Assembly (NCBI RefSeq): GCF_030127105.1
Contig: NZ_CP126161.1
Location: forward strand, 310,001 to 374,000
Source: Haloarcula pelagica
GTDB lineage: Archaea; Halobacteriota; Halobacteria; Halobacteriales; Haloarculaceae
DNA: 64,000 bases
Direction: 5' to 3'
Position numbers and translations under genes: made by a program. A model generated the notes under the pieces. That model ran no database searches. It was not told the origin of the DNA and was given only the letters and a program-made list of their open reading frames with translations. This document shows, piece after piece, positions 16,512 through 24,393 of the stretch (position 1 is the stretch's first letter; every line of letters starts with the position of its first letter).

Positions 16512-17309
16512 TCAGACCCCGGCCAGGTCCTCGACGATCGGTGTGATCGCCGCCAGGGAATCGACGACGTAGTCCGGCCGGCTGTCGCTGTGTTCGACAT
16601 CGGCGCGATCGGAGACTCCCGTGGTCACCAGCACGGTGGTCATGCCGCTTTGCTCGCCCATCCGGATGTCCGTCTCCAGGCGGTCGCCGACGACGAGACA
16701 GTCCTCGGCGGGACAGCCGAGTCGCTCCAGCGCCGCCGCGACGGCCACCTCCGAGGGTTTCCCGAGGATCCGGTCGGGGTCGCGGTCGAGAACGCCGGCG
16801 ACCGCCCGGATGATCGCCCCCGACCCCGGGACGGGGTCGCCGTTCTCGTCGGGGAACGTCCGGTCGGGGTCGGTCCCTAGAAACGTCGTGTCGTCCCCGA
16901 CGACCCGAAGGGCGTCGACCAGGTCCCGATACCGGAACTCGTCGGTCCAGGAGGCGAGCAACACGTCCGCGGCCGCCGGCTCCTCGATCAGGTCCGCCGC
17001 GGTCTCACGGACCTGGTCGCGGACCGCGTCGCTGCCGATGACGAACACGTCGTCACCGGCGTGTTCGGCGTGGAGATACTCGCTCGTGACCACGCCCGAC
17101 GAACAGGCCTCGCCGGGGCGCGCGTCGACGCCGAGCCCCCGGAGCCGCTGGACGTAGTCGTCGCCGTCGTGGATCGGGTTGTTCGAGAAGAAACAGAGCG
17201 AGCAGTCACGCGCCCGGACGGTCTCGACGAGTCCGTCCACGCCGGGCAACACGTTGTCGCCGTGATACACCGTCCCATCGAGGTCGAGTACGACGCCCCG
17301 GAGTGTCAT
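16512..17309 (-). CDS. HAD-IIA (NagD-type) phosphatase
   Basis: This protein of 265 residues begins at the ATG at 17309; a GTG one codon earlier is also possible. HAD motifs are in order: GVVLDLDGTVYHGD (nucleophile and acid Asp), CFFSNNP, LGKPSEVA with its Lys, and VGDRLETDIRMGEQSG. The cap is of type C2A as in NagD and 4-nitrophenyl-phosphatase-like enzymes. Substrates are small phosphorylated metabolites such as phosphoglycolate, sugar phosphates or UMP. The exact substrate cannot be read from sequence. Confidence 0.87.
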   Translation of the reverse strand: MTLRGVVLDLDGTVYHGDNVLPGVDGLVETVRARDCSLCFFSNNPIHDGDDYVQRLRGLGVDARPGEACSSGVVTSEYLHAEHAGDDVFVIGSDAVRDQVRETAADLIEEPAAADVLLASWTDEFRYRDLVDALRVVGDDTTFLGTDPDRTFPDENGDPVPGSGAIIRAVAGVLDRDPDRILGKPSEVAVAAALERLGCPAEDCLVVGDRLETDIRMGEQSGMTTVLVTTGVSDRADVEHSDSRPDYVVDSLAAITPIVEDLAGV

Positions 17310-17366
17310 CACCGGACCTTGGGACTAGGCAGGCAAAAGTCCGTCTCACGCGGGATCGCCGCCGAG

Positions 17367-18764
17367 TCACGCACCCCGGAGCCGCCGATCCCAGCGGGGT
17401 CCGGCCCGGCGGGTCAGCCACAGACCGACCGCGCCCGCGACCGTCGCGAGCGCCACCGAGCCGACGGGAACCCACGTCGGCGCGACAGTGACGGCCAGGG
17501 CGGCGACGAGCAGCGGGATCGCCAGCGCCGCAAGCGCCGCGCCGAACGCCAGGAAGAGCGGCGTGTCGAACAGCAACTCGTTGGGCGAGAGCCCGGTGAC
17601 GAAGGCCGTCACGCCGAAGACGTACACCGCCACGCCCGGGAGGACGAGGACGCCGACGGCGAGCCGTTCGACCGGGAACCAGACCGACGCGGCCGCCAGA
17701 TACGCGACGCCGGTCGAAAGCGACAGCGCGAGGTAGGCCCGCCGGAGCGAGCGAAAGACGCGACCGTACGCGACCGGGAACCGCAGGTACTCCCGTGGCT
17801 CGTCGAACTGCGTGACCCAGCTGTAGGTCGTAAACGCGCCAAGTCCCAGCAACGTCCCGAAGGCGATGCCCGAGTGTGGCTCGATCCCCGTCGCCAGTGT
17901 CACCTGGCGCAACAGCAGCGCCGTCACCACGACGAGGACGCCCATCGAGAACGCGACCTTCGACACCGACCCCGAAGACCGGGCGACGGCCAGCAGCGAC
18001 CGGCGGGCGAGTGGATCGTCCACGGCAGTGAACAGGCCGTCGAACAGGCGGGAGCCGCCGCCTCCGCCGTCGGGGCTCGGATCGAACAGCAGGACGCCGA
18101 CGACCGCGAGCAGCGCCGTCGGGATGAGTCCGCGGAGGAGCGTCGCCGGGCCGGGATCGGCGTAGAGCGCGTAGGGCGTGTACGCCACCGGGTCGAGGCC
18201 GCCCGCAAGCACTGCGACGGTGCCGACCGCCAGCACCGCGGGCAGCGCCGTCTTCGCCCGGCCGGCGACGGCGATGAGTGTCAGGCTGAGCGACGCACCG
18301 AAGGCGAAGGCCGCGACGACGGCGACCCACAGGAGCGCGACGCCGGCGACGCTCCCGCCTTCGAGGACCGCGACGACGCCGTACCCGGCCACGGCGGGCG
18401 TCAACACGAGCGCGGCGTAGTAGCAGACATCTTTCACCAGAAAGGTCGCGAGCAGGCGACGAAAGGAGAGCGGGAGCGTCCGCGCGGAGAAGACCAGCAG
18501 GGTCACGTCACCGAGCACGTCCCGTAGAGCGTCGCGGCCGACGAGGCCGATGGTGCCGACCTGGAGCCCGAAGAAGGCCACCAGCGCGACCAGCCCGCCG
18601 GCGACCGTTTCGGCGTCGGTGCCCGTCGCACCCAGCAGCCACGTCGCCAGTCCCGTCAGCGCCGCGATCGCGACCGGGAACGCGCCGAAGCGGCCGCCGC
18701 CGAAGAGGTCGCTGTGGAGGCGCCACTCCTCGCGCACCATCCAGCGGAAGACGGTGGCGGTCAT
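17367..18764 (-). CDS. ABC exporter membrane protein
   Basis: This 465-residue protein has about twelve hydrophobic helices and no soluble domain. A Gly-rich loop (GGGGGSRLFDG) lies about residues 230-245. The N-terminal MVREEWRLHSDLFGG and the amphipathic RRLLATFLVKD resemble the coupling helices of ABC-2-type permeases. Its ATG overlaps the stop of the upstream ATPase gene (ATGA at 18761), so the two form one transporter. The substrate is unknown. Confidence 0.72.
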   Translation of the reverse strand: MTATVFRWMVREEWRLHSDLFGGGRFGAFPVAIAALTGLATWLLGATGTDAETVAGGLVALVAFFGLQVGTIGLVGRDALRDVLGDVTLLVFSARTLPLSFRRLLATFLVKDVCYYAALVLTPAVAGYGVVAVLEGGSVAGVALLWVAVVAAFAFGASLSLTLIAVAGRAKTALPAVLAVGTVAVLAGGLDPVAYTPYALYADPGPATLLRGLIPTALLAVVGVLLFDPSPDGGGGGSRLFDGLFTAVDDPLARRSLLAVARSSGSVSKVAFSMGVLVVVTALLLRQVTLATGIEPHSGIAFGTLLGLGAFTTYSWVTQFDEPREYLRFPVAYGRVFRSLRRAYLALSLSTGVAYLAAASVWFPVERLAVGVLVLPGVAVYVFGVTAFVTGLSPNELLFDTPLFLAFGAALAALAIPLLVAALAVTVAPTWVPVGSVALATVAGAVGLWLTRRAGPRWDRRLRGA

Positions 18765-19483
18765 GCGGTGGCCTCCGGCCGGGCGCCCACCTCCGCGATG
18801 AAGTAGTCCAGCAGTTCGTCCTCGGACATCCCGCGGGGGTCACACTCGGCGACGAGTCGACCGCCGTCGAGGATCGCGACGTGGGTACAGAGTTCGGCCG
18901 CCACGTCGACGTAGTGTGTCGAGAGGAAGACGGTGTTGCCCGCCTCGCAGTAGGCCGCCAGCTGCTGTTTGACCTGCTCTTGCATGATCGGGTCGAGGTT
19001 GACGAGCGGCTCGTCGATGAACACGAGGTCGGGATCGTGGAGGAACGCGGCCGCCAGCATCACCCGCTGTCGTTCGCCCTCCGAGAGCCCGGTCGAGAGA
19101 GCGTCGAGCACGCCGCCGAACTCCAGGCGCTCGGCCCACTCCTCGATCCGGGCCTCGATGTCGTCGACCTCGCGGACCTCGCCGACGAACGTGAGGTACT
19201 CTCGGGGTGTGAGAAAACTGGGCGGGTCCTCGCGCTCGGGGAGGATACCGATCGCCCGCCGGACGGCGAGCGGATCGGTGGCGGGGTCCTCCCCGACGAC
19301 CCGGGCGCTCCCGTCGCTGGGCTCGCGCTGGCCGGTCAGCAGTTCGATCGTCGTGGTCTTTCCGGAGCCGTTCGGGCCGAGCAGCCCGAACAGCGCGCCC
19401 TCCTCGACGGTCAGCGTGAGGTCCGCCAGCGCCGTCACGTCGCCGAACCGCCGGGCGAGGCCCGTCGTCTCGATGGCAACCAT
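18761..19483 (-). CDS. ABC transporter ATP-binding protein
   Basis: The 240 residues contain Walker A LLGPNGSGKTTTIELL, the signature LSEGERQRVMLAAAF (an LSEGE variant of LSGGQ), Walker B DPDLVFIDEPL and the switch His in STHYVDVAAELC. The sequence type (CcmA/NatA) is typical of ABC-2 exporters of drugs, lipids or polysaccharides. It is translationally coupled to the membrane gene at 17367. No solute-binding protein is nearby, supporting export. Confidence 0.88.
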   Translation of the reverse strand: MVAIETTGLARRFGDVTALADLTLTVEEGALFGLLGPNGSGKTTTIELLTGQREPSDGSARVVGEDPATDPLAVRRAIGILPEREDPPSFLTPREYLTFVGEVREVDDIEARIEEWAERLEFGGVLDALSTGLSEGERQRVMLAAAFLHDPDLVFIDEPLVNLDPIMQEQVKQQLAAYCEAGNTVFLSTHYVDVAAELCTHVAILDGGRLVAECDPRGMSEDELLDYFIAEVGARPEATA

Positions 19484-19520
19484 GGCAGTGTTTCCCGATA
19501 CCGCGCCACGAACTTAGCGT

Positions 19521-20159
19521 TCACTGTCGCGGGCCGGAACCAGATGCCGACTCGCCCGTGTGTGGCCGCAGTGACAGCCGGTGTGTCGTCGCGACCAGAC
19601 CGATCCAGCCGGCGACGATGGCCGCGCCGACGGCCTCCGGAATCGCCAGCCCCGCCCGGAACACCGGGCCGCCCGTGACCCAGCCGTACCAGACGCCGAC
19701 GTGGAGCGCGGTCAGCGCGAGCGTGACGGCGGCGTACCGCCGCTCCCCGGCGACGACTCCGCCGACACCGGACAGGGCCATCGTCACCATCGACAGCAGG
19801 TAGAACCCGATGGCGACCGGGGCGTGCAGTGGCTGGGACTGCGGGAAGACGCCGATCCCGGCCATCGCGACCATCGCCGCGACGAACGCGGGGACTGCGG
19901 CCTTCCCGACCGTCCCGCTACCGGTCCAGAGCGCGTACGCGAAGCCCAGGCCGAGCAGTCCACCGACGACGAGGCCGCCGTCGAACAGCAGCGTCGTCAG
20001 CGGCGTCGCGACGGCGTGGCCGGGCTGTCCGAGGTTCGAGAGCGCGTGTCCGGTCCAGCGGAACCCCGGCGACGCGAGCGCCGCCGAGAGGATGGCGGCG
20101 TTCGTCACTACCACCGAGACGACGCCCGCCCACAGACTCGCCCGTTCGCGCTCAACCAT
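19521..20159 (-). CDS. DUF998-family membrane protein
   Basis: This protein of 212 residues starts at ATG 20159; a GTG at 20177 could add six residues. It has six membrane helices. The segment LSNLGQPGHAVATPLTTLLFDGGLVVGG and the later GVFPQSQPLHAPVAIGFYLL match the conserved core of DUF998, a family of unknown function common in archaea and actinobacteria. It is not obviously linked to the ABC genes downstream of it. Confidence 0.75.
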   Translation of the reverse strand: MVERERASLWAGVVSVVVTNAAILSAALASPGFRWTGHALSNLGQPGHAVATPLTTLLFDGGLVVGGLLGLGFAYALWTGSGTVGKAAVPAFVAAMVAMAGIGVFPQSQPLHAPVAIGFYLLSMVTMALSGVGGVVAGERRYAAVTLALTALHVGVWYGWVTGGPVFRAGLAIPEAVGAAIVAGWIGLVATTHRLSLRPHTGESASGSGPRQ

Positions 20160-20204
20160 ATCCGATAAACTGACCACGGAGTAATAGTTGTACCCGTCCG
20201 TTGC

Positions 20205-20891
20205 TCAGTCAAACTGCGCCGGCACCGGCGGTGCGAGGGTGATCGAGCCGCCGGGACTGGCGTGGACGAGCGGGTCGGTCTCGGGGGTCGGAAGTCCCAG
20301 CCACGACAGGAGTTGCTGTCGGCAGGTCCCCGCTCCGGCCCGGAGCTTCCAGGTCGGCTGGCCGACGCTACAGACCAGCGGTCCGCCCGGGGAACTGTCG
20401 AGGAAGTACCGCTCGCGGTCGGCCAGAAAGCCCGACAGTGAGTCCGGCGGCGCGGTCGCCGCGGCGTCGAGATCGGTGTCGTGCTCGGCGGTCAGCAGGT
20501 GTCGGCCGCCGACGGTGACAGTCCGTCGGAGCCGCCCGTCCACGGTCGACCGATCGACGGCCGACGGTTCGATCGGGAACGAAAACAGCGAGAGCGCGTT
20601 CGAGAGAGAGCCACGCTGGCAAAAGACCGCGAGCGGGTAGGCCCCCCGCTGGTCCGTCGGCCCCCGGACGGGGACCTGGACGGTCACGACCTCCGTCGGG
20701 CCGCCGACGGACCGGCCGAACGCCCGGACCGACTCGACGGTGTAGCCGACCGCCGTCACCCAGGCGGTGTCGTCGGCCGTCTCGACCGCGGCCCACTCGG
20801 GCACGCTCCCGGCGACGCTCGCTCGGTCGACCGGCCAGTGACAGAACGACACCGGCCCGAGCGTCGCCGACAGCGGGGTGAGCGAGAACAC
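20205..20891 (-). CDS. DUF2071-like protein, diverged paralogue
   Basis: The 228 residues have the overall plan of DUF2071/YqjF proteins: an N-terminal FCHWPVDRASVAGSVPEW, like HWAVDPGTVAATLPDR in the neighbour, and a C-terminal TDPLVHASPGGSITL, like GDPLVHVSDGIEV. The middle has drifted and lost the AYLGVVPF core. It lies 39 bases after the other DUF2071 gene on the same strand, so the two arose by tandem duplication and are probably co-transcribed. The function of DUF2071 is unknown; the fold is related to acetoacetate decarboxylase. Confidence 0.65.
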   Translation of the reverse strand: MFSLTPLSATLGPVSFCHWPVDRASVAGSVPEWAAVETADDTAWVTAVGYTVESVRAFGRSVGGPTEVVTVQVPVRGPTDQRGAYPLAVFCQRGSLSNALSLFSFPIEPSAVDRSTVDGRLRRTVTVGGRHLLTAEHDTDLDAAATAPPDSLSGFLADRERYFLDSSPGGPLVCSVGQPTWKLRAGAGTCRQQLLSWLGLPTPETDPLVHASPGGSITLAPPVPAQFD

Positions 20892-20930
20892 GGTCGATCT
20901 GGGTGGCGCCCGGCAATCAGTCTGCCGGCC

Positions 20931-21611
20931 TCAGAGCCGATGGAGCCGGCCGGCGGTGACCTCGATCCCGTCGCTGACGTGGACGAGAGGGTCGCCGCCG
21001 GGTGCCTCGAAGCCGTTCGCCGAAAAGAGATCGTTCCGCTCGACCGTCGCGCGTCCGGGCCGGAGCGGCCAGGTCTCGTGGTCGATGTCGGCGTAGTAGA
21101 GCCGGCCGGCGTCGCTGTCGGCGTAGAACCGGTACCGCTCGACGAGGAAGGCGGGCAGCGAGCCCGGTTCGGGCGTCGCCGCGGGACCGTCCGGCTCGTA
21201 GGTGGCGTCGAACCGGGCGGGGGCGACGCCGTCGTGGGTCCGTCGGCTTCGGAACCGTACCGCCCCGTCCCGCCGATCGACCCGCATCCGGGCGCGGTAG
21301 TAGGGCAACTGGAACAGCCGCCGGGCGACGCCGACACCGAGCGCGTCGTCGGCGTCGAGGTTGTAGAAGTACACGCCCGGGACCCCGTCGGCCTCGACGT
21401 AGGTCCGGAGGTTCAGTTCGCCGAACGAGCGTCCGATGGGGCTCCCCCGGGGTCGGATATCGGCCATCCGGAAGGGGACGACACCGAGGTAGGCCTCGCC
21501 GTCGTAGGTGTCGACCGACAGCCGGTCGGGCAGCGTCGCCGCGACCGTCCCGGGGTCGACCGCCCAGTGCAGAAACCCCACGTCACGCCAGTCCATACGC
21601 AACAGGTCCAT
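20931..21611 (-). CDS. DUF2071/YqjF-family protein
   Basis: This protein of 226 residues starts at ATG 21611 (MDLLRMDWRDVGFLHW). Family hallmarks are visible: WRDVGFLHWAVDP at the N-terminus, EAYLGVVPFRM, the LNLRTYVE...GVYFYNLDAD segment and LPYYRARM. YqjF proteins are uncharacterised cytosolic proteins with an acetoacetate-decarboxylase-like fold. It is the first gene of a two-gene tandem with the paralogue at 20205 and is divergent from the macrodomain gene 96 bases away. Confidence 0.8.
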   Translation of the reverse strand: MDLLRMDWRDVGFLHWAVDPGTVAATLPDRLSVDTYDGEAYLGVVPFRMADIRPRGSPIGRSFGELNLRTYVEADGVPGVYFYNLDADDALGVGVARRLFQLPYYRARMRVDRRDGAVRFRSRRTHDGVAPARFDATYEPDGPAATPEPGSLPAFLVERYRFYADSDAGRLYYADIDHETWPLRPGRATVERNDLFSANGFEAPGGDPLVHVSDGIEVTAGRLHRL

Positions 21612-21707
21612 GGTTGTTGGGAGGGACTGGAGCGGGTTCGGGGTTTCGTGAGAGGGCGTCACAGGATCGCCAGTAGCTCTTTTTGTCCCCGTATCCAGCC
21701 TCCATAC

Positions 21708-22208
21708 ATGGAGTTCGAGGTCATCCAGGGCGACATCGCCCAGCAATCGGCCGACGCACTGGTCAACGCCGCGAACACGAGCCTGCGGATGGGCTCGGGC
21801 GTGGCAGGCGCGCTCAAGCGGGCCGCCGGATCGGGGCTGCCCGACGAGGCCGTCGCCAAAGGCCCGGTCGACCTCGGGGGCGTGGCGACGACCGAGGCCT
21901 ACGACCTCGACGCCGAGTACGTGATCCACGCCGCCGCGATGCCGCCGGGCGGGCAGTCGACGGCCCGGAGCATCCGCGACGCGACGCGGAACGCGCTCGC
22001 GGAGGCAGACGCGCTGAACTGTGAGTCGGTCGTCCTCCCCGCGATCGGCTGTGGGATCGCCGGCTTCGACTTCGAGCGCGGCGTCGAGATCATCTGTGAG
22101 GTCATCGACGCCTTCGAGCCCTCGTCGTTGACCGACGTGCGCCTCATCGCGTACTCGGACGACGACTACGAGACGATACAGCGGGTCGCGGCGGAGGGAA
22201 AGCAGTGA
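21708..22208 (+). CDS. Macrodomain protein (ADP-ribose binding/hydrolysing)
   Basis: The 166 residues form a stand-alone macrodomain: VIQGDIAQQSADALVNAANTSL, then the GSGVAGALKRAAG loop, the substrate loop VIHAAAM and the phosphate loop LPAIGCGIAGF. Macrodomains bind ADP-ribose and may remove it from proteins, nucleic acids or O-acetyl-ADP-ribose. The last is the product of Sir2 deacylases, one of which is encoded at 34727. The stop overlaps the GTG start of the next gene (GTGA, 22205-22208). Confidence 0.88.
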   Translation: MEFEVIQGDIAQQSADALVNAANTSLRMGSGVAGALKRAAGSGLPDEAVAKGPVDLGGVATTEAYDLDAEYVIHAAAMPPGGQSTARSIRDATRNALAEADALNCESVVLPAIGCGIAGFDFERGVEIICEVIDAFEPSSLTDVRLIAYSDDDYETIQRVAAEGKQ

Positions 22209-22483
22209 CCGGCGACGCGGACGCGACGACGGAGGCGGACACGGAGACGGACGGAGACGCGGGTGTCGAAGCCGACGAGCCGGTCGTCTGCCCGGTCTGT
22301 GGCAGCGCGTTCGCCTCGGCCTCGCTCCACGACGAGGGGTTGTTGGTCGAACTGGGCGACGACAGCCGGTTCGATCGGGTCTGTGTCCAGCCGGTCAGCA
22401 CCGAGGACGGCACGCCGCTGGTACGGCTGTTCCAGCATCCGGGCCGGGACGAGCCGGGTACCCCCGGTGGACGGATTCCCTGA
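22205..22483 (+). CDS. Small acidic CxxC protein coupled to the macrodomain gene
   Basis: The 92 residues begin with a very acidic Asp/Glu/Thr stretch (about 1-25), followed by VVCPVCGSAF, one CxxC knuckle, and a later single Cys (RVCVQPV), so at most three Cys are available for zinc. The GTG start lies inside the macrodomain stop. No family is recognised. Coupling suggests it works with the macrodomain protein, perhaps as a nucleic-acid or protein adaptor, but this is inference. Confidence 0.6.
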   Translation: MTGDADATTEADTETDGDAGVEADEPVVCPVCGSAFASASLHDEGLLVELGDDSRFDRVCVQPVSTEDGTPLVRLFQHPGRDEPGTPGGRIP

Positions 22484-22487
22484 GTGC

Positions 22488-22766
22488 TCAGCCGCCGAAC
22501 AGCCGTCCCGCTCGCCACTCCCAGACGATTTCGAGGAGCCCCCAGAACGCGATCCAGAGCCCGATGAACAGGAAGATGACGGCCGTCGACGAGAGGTACT
22601 GGAGCGGTTCGGCCATCGCGACGACCGAGGAGTACGCCGCCAGCGCGACGACGAACGTCACCGCCAGGCCCACCAGCCCGGTCAGCCAGTGCTCGAAGCT
22701 ACTGGCCGACTGGCAGAGCGGTTCCGAACTACGACCGTCGGTCCCGTTCGACTCGGGGTTGTGCAT
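22488..22766 (-). CDS. Two-helix membrane protein, unknown
   Basis: The 92 residues have a polar N-terminus and two hydrophobic helices (about 30-50 and 58-80), the second Trp-rich (LWIAFWGLLEIVWEWRAG). No family is recognised. It converges on the CxxC gene with four bases between stops. The upstream stretch 22767-22862 contains AT-rich promoter-like sequence (gtgtaataaatg). Confidence 0.55.
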   Translation of the reverse strand: MHNPESNGTDGRSSEPLCQSASSFEHWLTGLVGLAVTFVVALAAYSSVVAMAEPLQYLSSTAVIFLFIGLWIAFWGLLEIVWEWRAGRLFGG

Positions 22767-22862
22767 TGGTACCGGCCACCGTACTAGATAGTCGTCGACG
22801 CAGTGTAATAAATGTAGGCTCGTAAATGTTTCTCGGAAGCGAGTGAAACCGTCCAGATCGGG

Positions 22863-23288
22863 CTACGTGGCGGCCAGGAGCGTGGTGATCGCGGTCGCCG
22901 CGTCCTCGAAGGCGTCCACGTCCATCGAGTCGGTCGTCAGGATGACGCCGGCGTCGCCTTCGAGGACGCGAACGACGAACCCGTCCCGGTGGAACCGGAC
23001 CGTGAACTCGTAGGGGCCGATCCCCGACGGATCGTCCGGCACCGAGAGGACGGTCCTGACAGGTGCCTCGGCGAACCCGCCGCGTTCGAACTCGACGAGG
23101 CGGGACTTGACCTCCAGGGCGCCCTGCCTGGACTCGTAGAGGTCCCGGCGGACGTACAGGAGGTCCATCTCCGAGGGGGTGAAGTAGATGACGCTGCGGA
23201 GCGTGTCGCCCAGACTCGTCCGCGCGGCGCTGATCACGCTGTCGGCGAAGGGGGTCTCGATTCCGGTGTCGAACGGTACGTCGTACAT
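22863..23288 (-). CDS. Uncharacterised haloarchaeal cytosolic protein, 141 residues
   Basis: The 141 residues show alternating strands and helices, with the segments SVIYFTPSEMDLLYVRRDLY, GPYEFTVRFHRDGFVVRVLEG and a C-terminal helix. There are no membrane segments, Cys or catalytic motifs. I recognise it as a type of haloarchaeal protein found widely, but not as a named family. In the 97 bases upstream, AAACG-AA-CGTTT forms a short inverted repeat around 23347-23358 that may be part of its promoter or of a terminator for the gene before. Confidence 0.55.
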   Translation of the reverse strand: MYDVPFDTGIETPFADSVISAARTSLGDTLRSVIYFTPSEMDLLYVRRDLYESRQGALEVKSRLVEFERGGFAEAPVRTVLSVPDDPSGIGPYEFTVRFHRDGFVVRVLEGDAGVILTTDSMDVDAFEDAATAITTLLAAT

Positions 23289-23385
23289 ACGACGAGTTGG
23301 CGCCCCAGGAGCTTAACTGTGCGCAGAATGTTCGGAAAAACGAGATTAAACGAACGTTTTGAGCGTTCTATTGCCGTTCTCCGAC

Positions 23386-24363
23386 CTATTCGTGACCCGA
23401 GACGCGGACGGGTTCGTACGGCGCTTCCAGCCACTCGATGTCGCTGTCCGAGAGGTCGATCTCCAGGGCTTCGACGGCTTCCTCCAGGTGTTCCAGACTG
23501 GACGTGCCGACGATGGGCGCGTCGACGACATCTTTGGAGAGGACCCAGGCCAGCGCGATCTGTGCCATCGAGGCGTCGTACTCGTCGGCCAGTTCCTCGA
23601 CACGCTCGTTGACCTCGCGGCCGCCGCCCTCGAAGTACGGGTGTTCCCGGGCGTAGTCGTCGGTCTCGCCGCGCGTGGTCGCCTCGAACTCCTCGTGCGG
23701 ACGGGTCAGATAGCCACGAGCGAGCGGGCTCCAGGGAATCACACCGACGCCCTCCCGGTCACAGAGGGGCAGCATCTCGCGTTCCTCCTCCCGGTAGAGG
23801 AGGTTGTAGTGGTTCTGCATCGTCTCGAACCGTTCGAGGCCCTCGCGCTCACTGATCCGCTGGGTGCGAGTGAACTGGTGGGCCCACATCGAGGAGGCAC
23901 CGACGTACCGGGCCTTCCCCCGCCGGACCGCGTCGTCCAGGGTCCGCATCGTCTGTTCGACCGGCGTGTCGTAGTCCCACCGGTGGGTCTGGTAGAGGTC
24001 GACGGTGTCCATCCCCAACCGATCGAGGGAGTTGTCCAGTTCCTGTTCGAGGGCCTTCCGGGAGAGGCCGCCGGAGTTGGGGTTGTCGTCGTCCATCTGG
24101 AAGTAGCCCTTCGTGGCGACGACCTGGGAATCGCGGTCGTAGTCGTCGAGGACGGTCCCCAGCACGCGCTCGGACTCGCCCATCGAGTACATGTTCGCGG
24201 TGTCGAAGAAGTTGATCCCCAGGTCTATGGCCCGCTCGATGACCTCGCGGCTCTCGTCCTCGTCCAGCACCCACTCGCGCCAGTCGGGGGTCCCGAAGCT
24301 CATACAGCCCAGGCAGAGGCGGCTGACTTCCATCCCGGTCGAACCGAGTGTCGTGTACTCCAT
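23386..24363 (-). CDS. Aldo/keto reductase
   Basis: This 325-residue TIM-barrel oxidoreductase uses NADPH. Motifs are GINFFDTANMYSMGESERVLG (catalytic Asp and Tyr), VVATKGYFQM (catalytic Lys), DLYQTHRWDYDTP (His), and the cofactor segment ending GTSSLEHLEEAVEAL. The length and the LCLGCMSFG start match the YajO/PhrA-like AKR subgroup. The physiological carbonyl substrate is unknown. It is followed by the ABC-2 operon upstream on the same strand, 30 bases away, but is unlikely to be functionally linked. Confidence 0.88.
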   Translation of the reverse strand: MEYTTLGSTGMEVSRLCLGCMSFGTPDWREWVLDEDESREVIERAIDLGINFFDTANMYSMGESERVLGTVLDDYDRDSQVVATKGYFQMDDDNPNSGGLSRKALEQELDNSLDRLGMDTVDLYQTHRWDYDTPVEQTMRTLDDAVRRGKARYVGASSMWAHQFTRTQRISEREGLERFETMQNHYNLLYREEEREMLPLCDREGVGVIPWSPLARGYLTRPHEEFEATTRGETDDYAREHPYFEGGGREVNERVEELADEYDASMAQIALAWVLSKDVVDAPIVGTSSLEHLEEAVEALEIDLSDSDIEWLEAPYEPVRVSGHE

Positions 24364-24393
24364 ACCGGACCGCCGGCCGGCGAGGACAAAAAG

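Noticed and set aside
17061-18527. Plus-strand frame of 488 codons opposite the ABC membrane gene
   Set aside because: It is rich in Arg/Gln/Glu/Asp without domain structure, the usual product of reading haloarchaeal genes backwards.
23340-23385. Inverted AAACG-AA-CGTTT as a strong terminator
   Set aside because: Arms are too short and no U-tract on the correct strand follows; archaeal terminators are mostly T-runs, so it is left as a note in the gene entry.
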